Origin: Nitriliruptoraceae bacterium
Lineage (GTDB): Bacteria > Actinomycetota > Nitriliruptoria > Nitriliruptorales > Nitriliruptoraceae
Direction: 5' to 3'
Assembly: GCA_007123425.1 (NCBI GenBank)
Contig: SKLC01000387.1
Coordinates: forward strand, 1-8,702
Length of the DNA stretch: 8,702 nt
Part shown: piece after piece, positions 1 through 5,701 of the stretch
Layout: each line of letters opens with the position of its first letter
Numbering within the stretch: position 1 is the first letter of the stretch
Notes under the pieces: generated by a model
What the model was told of the DNA's origin: nothing
The model's input: the letters and a program-made list of their open reading frames with translations, nothing else
The model's database searches: none
Position numbers and translations under genes: made by a program

Positions 1-233
1 GGGAGGGCCGCCTCGACGCCACCTCGCTGCGCGGGAAGGTGGTGGGGCATCTGCTGCGCCGCGCCGCGGAGCACGGCACCCCGGTCCGTGCGGTGGTCGG
101 GGTCGCCGAGCCGGACGGCGCCAAGGCCCTCGATGACGTGGAGGCGGCCTCGCCGGAGGGACCGGGCGAGGACCCCGAGGCCGACGCCGCGCTCGCGGCG
201 GGCCGGCTCGCCGAGCGCGCCGGAGCCCCGTGA
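1..233 (+). CDS. Glycerate kinase, C-terminal fragment (5' end outside window)
   Basis: The reading frame is open from base 3 and ends at the TGA at 231-233. It starts with EGRLDATSLRGKVVGHL, which matches the conserved GEGRxDxQT...GK block near the C-terminus of the GlxK/GarK glycerate kinase family. A short beta-strand segment (TPVRAVVGVAE) follows, then an acidic, Ala-rich tail. These kinases phosphorylate glycerate with ATP in the cytoplasm, feeding the product into lower glycolysis. About 76 residues are present, so roughly the last fifth of a normal 370-residue protein. A Val codon at 39 could be read as a start, but the family motif upstream of it shows it is internal. The tail after AEPDG is variable and longer than I would expect. 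The family call rests on one motif block. Confidence 0.75.
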   Translation, partial: EGRLDATSLRGKVVGHLLRRAAEHGTPVRAVVGVAEPDGAKALDDVEAASPEGPGEDPEADAALAAGRLAERAGAP

Positions 234-257
234 CGTGGGCCGCGACCTCTGTACACT
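230..257 (+). promoter_or_regulatory. Candidate sigma-70-type promoter of the ErpA-like gene
   Basis: GTGACG at 230-235 and TACACT at 252-257 are separated by 16 bp and resemble a degenerate -35/-10 pair. They lie in the only non-coding stretch upstream of the ErpA-like gene, and the -35 overlaps the glycerate kinase stop codon. The implied leader would be about 70 nt. The -35 match is moderate and the spacer slightly short, so this is a reasonable guess only. Confidence 0.35.
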
Positions 258-335
258 CACAGATCAGGCAGCCCGAGCATCCCGGCGACCACGCCGGCCG
301 GGGCCCCTACGCCGTCATGAGACGAGGAGCACGTC

Positions 336-698
336 GTGAGCGCAACCGACACCCACGTCGAGACCGAAAGCGTCATCTCGCTGACCGAGACCGCGGCCGA
401 GAAGGTGCGCAGCTTCCTCGAGGACCAGCCCGACGTGGAGGACATCGCGCTGCGCGTCGCCGTGCAGGCCGGCGGCTGCGCGGGCTTCCGCTACGCGCTG
501 TTCTTCGACGACCGCCAGCTCGACGGCGATCATGAGGAGAGCCACCACGGGATCAGCGTCCGCGTGGACAAGATGTCGACGCCCTACATCCACGGCTCGG
601 TCATCGACTGGAAGGAGAGCCTCGAGGCCTCCGGCTTCTCCATCGAGAACCCGAACTCCGGCGGCACGTGCGCCTGTGGGGACAGCGCGACCTTCTGA
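336..698 (+). CDS. erpA: ErpA/HesB-family iron-sulfur cluster insertion protein
   Basis: This 120-residue A-type Fe-S carrier has the family's usual length. Such proteins receive a cluster from the SUF or ISC scaffold and pass it to apoproteins in the cytoplasm. The three conserved cysteines are visible: Cys48 in the GGCAGFRYALFFDD block, and Cys112 and Cys114 in the C-terminal NPNSGGTCACGDS block. The N-terminal 10 or so residues are variable, and ISLTETAAEKVRSFL then begins the fold. The GTG start at 336 is supported by GAGGAG at 324-329, 6 nt upstream. The gene stands alone on the plus strand, 102 nt after the glycerate kinase stop, and converges on the gamma-glutamyltransferase gene. IscA or SufA paralogues share the motif; ErpA is the usual name for the single actinobacterial copy. 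Confidence 0.9.
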   Translation: MSATDTHVETESVISLTETAAEKVRSFLEDQPDVEDIALRVAVQAGGCAGFRYALFFDDRQLDGDHEESHHGISVRVDKMSTPYIHGSVIDWKESLEASGFSIENPNSGGTCACGDSATF

Positions 699-792
699 GC
701 ACTCCCGCCCGGGGCGTCGCACGCACGAGGTCAGCGGGCGTCGCCTCCTGCCAGGCGCCGACCCTGCCTGCGACGTCGGCGACGACCTGCGA

Positions 793-831
793 ACGAGACG
801 CGGCCGCCCGACTCGGGCGGCCGCGTCTCGT
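793..831. terminator. Perfect 18-bp hairpin, bidirectional terminator between convergent genes
   Basis: Bases 793-810 are the exact reverse complement of 814-831, leaving a 3-nt loop (ACT). The stem centres on CGCGGCCGCCCG. It lies 94 nt after the ErpA-like stop and about 30 nt from the 3' end of the converging gamma-glutamyltransferase gene, so it can serve both. No T-run follows on either side, which is common for GC-rich actinobacterial terminators. The structure is seen directly; the terminator role is inferred from position. Confidence 0.75.
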
Positions 832-832
832 G

Positions 833-872
833 GTACGGGGCCTTCAGTCGAAGTACGGGGCCTCAGTCGAAG
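833..872. repeat. Tandem 20-bp direct repeat spanning the 3' end of the gamma-glutamyltransferase gene
   Basis: GTACGGGGCCTTCAGTCGAA begins at 833, and GTACGGGGCCTCAGTCGAAG begins again at 853. The copies differ by one missing T. The right copy contains the last codons and stop (863-865) of the minus-strand gene. The left copy is a second, out-of-frame version of the same TTCGACTGA end just downstream. This looks like a small tandem duplication with a one-base indel; no function is evident. Confidence 0.7.
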
Positions 873-2581
873 CTGGCAGCCCACGTGCCCGTCCGCCGCG
901 TGTCCTCGACCCCGTCGATCTCCCCGGTCCCCCAGTCGACCAGCAGGGCCTGCACGCCGCCGTAGTACTCCGAGGTGGGGGTGAACGTCGTGACCTCGTA
1001 GCCGCGGGAGCTGAGGTCCTCGACCGTGGCGCCGTCGAGCGACTCCTCGACCTCCAGCACGCGGTCCTCGAGATGGAATCTGGGTGCGAGCACCGCCTCC
1101 TGCAGCGGCTCGCCGTGCCCCGCCCATCGGGCCAGGACCTGTGCGACGATGTTGGGGATGCGGCGACCACCCGGGGACCCGAGCCCCAGGATCGGCGCAC
1201 CGTCCTCGAGCACGATCGTCGGCGTGATGAAGCTGCGCGGGCGCTTGTGGGGCGCAGGGAAGTTGATCGAGCCGGGATCGGCCGAGAAGTTCTTGAGCTG
1301 GTCGTTGAGGAAGAAGCCCGACACCGGCAGGCCGGACCCGAAGAAGTTGCTCAGGGTGTTGGTCATGGAGACCATCATCCCCTCGCGGTCGACCACGACC
1401 ACGTGGGTCGTGTCGGTCTCCAGCGACGCCGCCTCGTCGTCCTCCTCGATCGGTGCGAACCCCCCGTCGGGGATCTGCTCCGCGAGCTGTCGGCTGCGTG
1501 AGGTGGCAAGGAGCGCGGCGAGGTCGAGCTCCTCCATGGTCGGATCGCCGATCTCGTCCACCCGCTGGGCGTTCGCCTGCCGCCAGGCCTGCGCCAGCGC
1601 GTGGATGCCGTCGGCGCTGGCCACGTCGAGGTCGGCGACGTCGCGATGCTCGGCGATCTGGAGCAGCTGCACCAGGGCGGGCCCGGCCGCGGGCGCTGCG
1701 CTGGAGACCACCTCGTAGCCGGCGAAGCTGCCCCGCGCGGGCTCGAGCTCGACGACCTCGTACGCCTCGAAGTCCTCTACCTGCAGGCCGGTGACCGCCT
1801 CGCTGATCAGCTCCGCGAGCCGGCCGCCGTACATCGCCTCGGGGCCCTCCTGCTGGAGCACCCGCAGCGCATCGGCGTACTGGGGCTGGCGCAGGGTCGC
1901 ACCGGCCGCGATCGGGGCACCGTCGGGGAAGAGGCGCGGCAGCAGGTGGATCGGCATCCGGTGTGCGGCTTCCGTGAGCCGCTCCTCGAGGTACGGGTCG
2001 ACCTCGAAGCCGTCCTCGGCGATCCGCGCGGCGTACTCGATCAGGTCGGCGACCTCGGCCGTCCCGTGCTCGTCGCGCAGCTGCTGCATGCCCGCGACGA
2101 AGCCCGGCACGCCGATGTCGGAGGCGGGGGGCTCGCCGCTGCCCGGCGCGATCTCGCGGTAGTCGTAGTAGCGCGGGTCCGACCTCGGCGGCTGCACCAG
2201 GGCCGCACCGCCGCCGCCGATGCCCGAGCCGAAGGGCTCGGCGACCCCCAGCGCGTAGGCCACGGCGATCGCGGCGTCGACGGCGTTGCCGCCAGCGTCC
2301 AGCACCTCCATCCCCACGTCGACGGCGATCGGATGGCTCGCGCTGACGCCGTGGCCGGCCAGGCGCTGCTGTGACGTCGTCGCCACGTCCGGGCGACGCA
2401 GCTCGATCGGCTCGCGATCCACCTCCCCGGGGGCCTGGTCGTCCGCGAGCTCGGCGAGGTCCTGGTCGAGGAACTCGGCGCGCTCCTGCCGGTCCCGCGG
2501 CTGGTTGTAGATCGCCACCCCGACCAGGCCGAGGGCGACCACCACGGACAGCACGTAGTTGATCCACCGGTTGGTCATCAT
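863..2581 (-). CDS. capD: Membrane-anchored gamma-glutamyltransferase, CapD-like (PGA-processing)
   Basis: This 572-residue gamma-glutamyltranspeptidase is an N-terminal nucleophile enzyme that cleaves itself into large and small subunits and then hydrolyses or transfers gamma-glutamyl groups. In order: a cytoplasmic start, one hydrophobic segment at about residues 8-25 (probable signal anchor, so the enzyme acts outside the membrane), GGNAVDAAIAVAYALG and GSGIGGGG at about 97-125, the substrate-binding DYREIAPG around Arg142, the autocleavage site DTTH with catalytic Thr391, and the oxyanion block GSPGG at 468-472. Between FSADPG and HKRP only 8 residues occur, so the active-site lid loop of the E. 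coli enzyme is absent, as in Bacillus GGT and CapD. Asn431 replaces the Asp that contacts the substrate in E. coli. The ATG at 2581 overlaps the capA stop by 4 nt; an adjacent in-frame ATG lies at 2578. Longer upstream starts would run into capA. A CapD role is inferred from its place after capBCA; ordinary glutathione-type GGT activity is the alternative. Confidence 0.85.
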   Translation of the reverse strand: MMTNRWINYVLSVVVALGLVGVAIYNQPRDRQERAEFLDQDLAELADDQAPGEVDREPIELRRPDVATTSQQRLAGHGVSASHPIAVDVGMEVLDAGGNAVDAAIAVAYALGVAEPFGSGIGGGGAALVQPPRSDPRYYDYREIAPGSGEPPASDIGVPGFVAGMQQLRDEHGTAEVADLIEYAARIAEDGFEVDPYLEERLTEAAHRMPIHLLPRLFPDGAPIAAGATLRQPQYADALRVLQQEGPEAMYGGRLAELISEAVTGLQVEDFEAYEVVELEPARGSFAGYEVVSSAAPAAGPALVQLLQIAEHRDVADLDVASADGIHALAQAWRQANAQRVDEIGDPTMEELDLAALLATSRSRQLAEQIPDGGFAPIEEDDEAASLETDTTHVVVVDREGMMVSMTNTLSNFFGSGLPVSGFFLNDQLKNFSADPGSINFPAPHKRPRSFITPTIVLEDGAPILGLGSPGGRRIPNIVAQVLARWAGHGEPLQEAVLAPRFHLEDRVLEVEESLDGATVEDLSSRGYEVTTFTPTSEYYGGVQALLVDWGTGEIDGVEDTRRTGTWAASFD

Positions 2582-3759
2582 CGCGCGGCGGCCTCGACGA
2601 CGTGGGAGTGGTCGATCTCGGTGACCAGCGCGCCGTCCTGGCGGGCCCACTCGAGTCCGTCACCGCGCAGCCGCTGGAAGATCCGCTCCCGGTGGTAGGG
2701 CGCCAGCGGCCCCGAGACGACCCCCGGTCCTCCTTCGCGGACCTCGATGGGCACGAACTCGACCCGGGCACGCCCGTCGTCGGCCAGCTCGTAGCGCGCG
2801 ACGGTGGACTCCCGGGTACGGGTCCAGCCCTGGTCGAAGACGAAGTTGCCCAGGCTGAACATCACCAGGGTGTCGTCGATGCGCTCGACCGACTGCAGCA
2901 CGTGGGGGTGGTGGCCGACGACGATGTCGGCACCGGCCGCGGACGCCATCTCGGCGAGCTCGCGCTGGGTGGCGTTCGGCGCGAAGTCGTACTCCTCGCC
3001 CCAGTGGAAGTGCGTGACCACGAGGTCGGCGTTCGCGTTCGCCTCCTGGATCAGGCGCGCGGCGCGTCCGGGATCGGCCGAGAGCACGCCGCCCTGGAAG
3101 GCACGGGCGATGAACCCCACGACGTAGGCATCGGTGAACGACAGCGTCGCCACGGTCAGCTCGCCGTGGTCCTCGTAGGTGATCCCGCTCGCCTCGTCGA
3201 GGTCCTCGCCCGCACCGGCGTGGGCGAGGCCCACCTCGTCGAGCGCCGCGACCGTGTCGCGCAGGCCCGGGATGCCGTGGTCCATCAGGTGGTTGTTGGC
3301 CAGCGCCAGCGTCGTGAACCCGGCGTCGGCCAGCGTCTGGGCGGCACGGGAGTCGCTCGCGAGGTGGATGAGCTTGTCCGCCTCCGGGAGCTCGTCGACC
3401 CGGTCGCTGATCACCTGCTCGAGGTTGCCCGTGACGTAATCGGCCTCCAGCAGGGGCGCCACGTCCGCCAGCAGCGCGTCGTGGCCCCGCTGCTCGGCGG
3501 CCCGCTCCACGTGCCGGGCGAACATCAGGTCCCCGACCATCACGGCGGTCAGCGCCGCCTCGTCGTCGAAGCCCGAGGCCGCCGCGGGCTCGCCCTCGAG
3601 GACCCCGGTGGCGTGCACGCTCGCGACGACCAGGACGCTGACCACCAGCCCGAGCAGCGAGTCCCGCCCCGCGGTCCTCCTCGCGCGCCGCAGTCGGCGC
3701 TGCAGGCGACCCCGCCGCGTGGTCGGGGCAGCGTCGATCGGCGGTTCCGTGTCGGTCAT
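2578..3759 (-). CDS. capA: Poly-gamma-glutamate synthesis protein CapA/PgsA
   Basis: This 393-residue member of the PGA_cap family has a calcineurin-like metallophosphatase fold. It is the membrane-anchored extracellular subunit of the PGA synthase complex, needed for polymer synthesis or export. A basic cytoplasmic stretch (about 14-33, rich in Arg) precedes a single membrane segment at about 34-53, giving an outside C-terminal domain. Metal-site motifs appear in family order: GD at 76-77, GNLE at 111-114, ANNH at 154-157, HFHWGEEY from His250, GHHPHVLQ from 282, and SLGNFVFDQ from 302. Length is close to the roughly 380-410 of Bacillus homologues. It starts with ATG 7 nt after the capC stop and has no clear Shine-Dalgarno sequence, so translation probably depends on coupling. 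Its stop overlaps the start of the gamma-glutamyltransferase gene. Confidence 0.93.
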   Translation of the reverse strand: MTDTEPPIDAAPTTRRGRLQRRLRRARRTAGRDSLLGLVVSVLVVASVHATGVLEGEPAAASGFDDEAALTAVMVGDLMFARHVERAAEQRGHDALLADVAPLLEADYVTGNLEQVISDRVDELPEADKLIHLASDSRAAQTLADAGFTTLALANNHLMDHGIPGLRDTVAALDEVGLAHAGAGEDLDEASGITYEDHGELTVATLSFTDAYVVGFIARAFQGGVLSADPGRAARLIQEANANADLVVTHFHWGEEYDFAPNATQRELAEMASAAGADIVVGHHPHVLQSVERIDDTLVMFSLGNFVFDQGWTRTRESTVARYELADDGRARVEFVPIEVREGGPGVVSGPLAPYHRERIFQRLRGDGLEWARQDGALVTEIDHSHVVEAAAR

Positions 3760-3766
3760 CGGCGGC

Positions 3767-4222
3767 TCACGAGAGCACCACGCTGACCCCGAAGACGAGC
3801 AGGAACGTCACCCCCGAGAGCAGCAGCGTCGAGATCACCGTGTGGGGCACGCCCTGCCGCGCGATGGAGTTCGCGATCAGCCCGGGCACGATGACGCCGA
3901 TGCCCCGGAACTCGTACACCTCGAAGGGCATGGCCGGATACAGCGCGTCGAAGGCGAGCTTGAGGACGATCCCCACCCCGAGCATCGCCACGAACCGGCG
4001 GCGGCCGTAGAGGATCACGAGCCTCGAGACCCCGAAGTGGACGACCACGAACGTGACGAAGCTGATGATGAAGATCGCGCCGACGAACAGCATCTGGTCG
4101 AGGACGAGCGCGAGGTAGCCCGGCACCACCAGGCCCGCGGGGATCACGCCGGTGCGCTCGGCGTAGACCAGGCTGACGACCACGCCCAGCACGAGCGAGA
4201 GGTAGAGCTCCGTACCGAACAT
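3767..4222 (-). CDS. capC: Poly-gamma-glutamate biosynthesis membrane protein CapC/PgsC
   Basis: This 151-residue integral membrane protein has the length of Bacillus PgsC (about 149). It partners CapB in the membrane and is needed for polymer formation. Hydrophobic segments lie at about 6-20, 29-41, 46-62, 79-91 and 130-150. Family-typical blocks include MFGTELYLSLVLGVVVSLVY at the N-terminus, AERTGVIPAGLVVPGYLAL at 21-39, LYGRRRFVAML at 71-81, and EFRGIGVIVPGLIAN at 104-118. The ATG at 4222 shares its A with the TGA stop of capB (TGATG), and AGGGGG at 4235-4230 lies 7 nt upstream. A much longer open frame continues upstream but only overlaps capB and shows no family similarity. Confidence 0.93.
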   Translation of the reverse strand: MFGTELYLSLVLGVVVSLVYAERTGVIPAGLVVPGYLALVLDQMLFVGAIFIISFVTFVVVHFGVSRLVILYGRRRFVAMLGVGIVLKLAFDALYPAMPFEVYEFRGIGVIVPGLIANSIARQGVPHTVISTLLLSGVTFLLVFGVSVVLS

Positions 4223-5478
4223 CAGGCGACCCCCTGCTCGGGCTGGTGGTCGATGGGCGCCGTCGGCGACGAGGTCCGCAGCCGCTCGAGCGCCGCCACG
4301 AGCTGTGCGCCACCGCCGTGGAGGTTGCCCACGCCGTACACGATGCGCCGCCTGAGGGTGCCCTCGAGGGCCGTGACGACCTGCTCGGGCGTGGCGCCGG
4401 TGAGGTCGAGGACCTGCGCCACCTCGAGCCCCCCGCCGCCGTTGGCCGCATGCAGGATCGGCCGGGCCTGCCGCCCCGTGACGACGAGCGTGTCGATGGG
4501 CAGCTGCGGCAGCACGTCGCTCGCGAAGACCTGCGTGCGCTCCATCCGGTCCTCGCGGCAGTTGACGATCACGGTCAGCCGCTCCGACGGCAGCCCGCGC
4601 TCCTGGAGGTGCTCCCACACGGCGAGGGTCGAGGTGGGGTCGTTGGCCGCGAAGCCGTTGACGAAGTACGCCGGCTCGTCCACGTCCCCGATCTCGGTCA
4701 CCCGCATGGCGTAGGGGTCCACGGGCGCGGCGCGCATGCCCCGCAGCGCCACGTCGTCGCGGATGCCGAGGTCCCGGGTCAGCGCGAGGACGAGCGCGAC
4801 GTGCTCCGCCAGCACGAGGTGATCGAACCCGGCCAGCTGCTCCTCGGTGACGCCGGCCGGGTCGGCCAGCAGCAGCTGCGCGCCCCTCTGGTCGGCGGCA
4901 GCCCGGTAGGTGGGCAGGTGGCGCTCCGGGGTGACCACCACCCTCCCGCCCGCGGGGATCGAGCCCGCGAACACCTCGGCCACGTCCGCCGCGGTCGGGC
5001 CCATCTCCTCGAGGTGGTCCTCCAGGGCGTTGCAGATCACCAGGGCGTTGACGTCCAGCATCTCGCGATGGAACGTGTCCTGGTACTCGGGGTTGACCGC
5101 CATGCACTCGGCGACCATGGCGTCGACGCCCTCGCGCGCGGCACGCCGGACGACGTGGCGCTGCTCGCTGATGTTGGGCCCCTCGGGCCGGCGCAGCACG
5201 TCCTCCTCGTCACCCGTCCAGCCGATCAGCAGCCTGGGCTCCGTTCCGGTGGTCTTGCCCAGGGCGCGGTAGCCGGCCTCGGTCAGCGCGCCCGTGAGCA
5301 GGCGCGTCACCGTCGACTTCCCGCGGCTGCCGTTGACGCTGACCCGCAGCGCCACGCGGCCGAGGTCGGCCCGATGGCGGCGACGCTCGACGATCCCGAG
5401 GGCGAGAAGCACCAGCAGGCCGACGGTGATCGCCACCGCGACCACATCGTCGGTCGTCCCCAGCCCCAGGTCGGCCAC
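4222..5478 (-). CDS. capB: Poly-gamma-glutamate synthase CapB/PgsB (Mur-ligase-like)
   Basis: This 418-residue ATP-dependent amide ligase forms gamma-linked glutamate chains by activating the gamma-carboxyl as a phosphate, with the chemistry and fold of Mur ligases. A membrane segment lies at about 12-30. The P-loop NGSRGKST is at 49-56, followed by GKTTGTEPRLL at 74-84. Later blocks match PgsB closely: CNALEDHLEEMGPT from 149, VNGFAANDPTSTL from 273, NCREDRMERTQVFASDVLP from 306, and RRIVYGVGNLHGGG from 377. The length is slightly above the 393 of the Bacillus enzyme. The GTG start at 5478 is preceded by GGAGGAGAGG at 5495-5486, the strongest ribosome site in the window. It heads the operon. 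The stereochemistry of the product cannot be read from sequence, and no glutamate racemase gene is in the window. Confidence 0.95.
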   Translation of the reverse strand: MADLGLGTTDDVVAVAITVGLLVLLALGIVERRRHRADLGRVALRVSVNGSRGKSTVTRLLTGALTEAGYRALGKTTGTEPRLLIGWTGDEEDVLRRPEGPNISEQRHVVRRAAREGVDAMVAECMAVNPEYQDTFHREMLDVNALVICNALEDHLEEMGPTAADVAEVFAGSIPAGGRVVVTPERHLPTYRAAADQRGAQLLLADPAGVTEEQLAGFDHLVLAEHVALVLALTRDLGIRDDVALRGMRAAPVDPYAMRVTEIGDVDEPAYFVNGFAANDPTSTLAVWEHLQERGLPSERLTVIVNCREDRMERTQVFASDVLPQLPIDTLVVTGRQARPILHAANGGGGLEVAQVLDLTGATPEQVVTALEGTLRRRIVYGVGNLHGGGAQLVAALERLRTSSPTAPIDHQPEQGVA

Positions 5479-5485
5479 GGACGTG

Positions 5486-5495
5486 CCTCTCCTCC
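5486..5495 (-). promoter_or_regulatory. Strong ribosome binding site of capB
   Basis: On the minus strand GGAGGAGAGG occupies 5495-5486. It ends 7 nt before the GTG start at 5478, which fixes that unusual start and suggests high translation of the first gene of the PGA operon. Confidence 0.8.
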
Positions 5496-5502
5496 GCTGG
5501 CG

Positions 5503-5514
5503 GGGAGATCTCCC
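5503..5514. promoter_or_regulatory. 12-bp perfect palindrome in the capB leader (possible operator)
   Basis: GGGAGATCTCCC is a perfect dyad with no spacer, 8 bp upstream of the capB ribosome site. A spacerless palindrome suits a dimeric repressor site better than an RNA hairpin. A weak -10-like TACGTT lies just upstream on the minus strand at 5533-5528, without a recognisable -35. Function is inferred only from symmetry and position. Confidence 0.3.
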
Positions 5515-5549
5515 ACCGCCGCGGCCGAACGTAGGTAGGGCCCCTCACC

Positions 5550-5561
5550 GGCCCCGGGGCC
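5550..5561. repeat. 12-bp palindrome GGCCCCGGGGCC in the capB leader
   Basis: This is a perfect dyad 36 bp upstream of the first palindrome in the same leader. Being only G and C it may be chance in DNA of this composition. If the TACGTT at 5533-5528 is a -10, this dyad covers the -35 position, where a regulator could act. The rest of the 5501-5701 gap holds no gene that I can support. Confidence 0.25.
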
Positions 5562-5681
5562 AGCCCTCGGCCGATCAGCCAGGTGACGTCGGCGGGGGCA
5601 GGCCGGGACAGCGGCCTCACGGACGGGTCCAGATGGCCGCAGCACCACCCCGTCGAGCCCCGTGGGGGCGGGTCGGGCGAT

Positions 5682-5700
5682 GTCGGGGGCCCTTCCCGAC
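5682..5700 (-). terminator. Candidate weak terminator after the racemase-like gene
   Basis: GTCGGG at 5682-5687 pairs with CCCGAC at 5695-5700 around a 7-nt loop, starting 1 nt beyond the TGA of the racemase-like gene. The stem has only 6 bp and no U-tract, so partial readthrough into the PGA operon is possible. Confidence 0.3.
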
Positions 5701-5701
5701 G

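Noticed and set aside
2582..2650. Upstream GTG-type start extending the transferase by 23 residues
   Set aside because: The extension is Arg/Gly/Pro-rich, overlaps capA deeply and precedes the natural MMTN start with its signal-anchor segment and 4-nt stop overlap.
315..2771. Very long minus-strand open frame (818 codons) overlapping the transferase gene
   Set aside because: It is Arg/Gly/Pro/Ala-rich with no motif and is a shadow of the transferase frame in GC-rich DNA; the overlapping frame carries all GGT hallmarks.
2602..3786. 394-codon plus-strand frame opposite capA
   Set aside because: Antisense to a clear PGA_cap protein, low-complexity Val/Arg/Gly/His composition, no recognisable domain; a product of third-position GC bias.
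4246..5538. 430-codon plus-strand frame opposite capB
   Set aside because: Same reason: it mirrors an unmistakable PgsB frame and has no motif of its own.
5210..5620. Minus-strand frame in the capB leader as a possible small capE-like gene
   Set aside because: It has no membrane segment, is rich in Arg/Pro, and most of it runs out of frame through capB.
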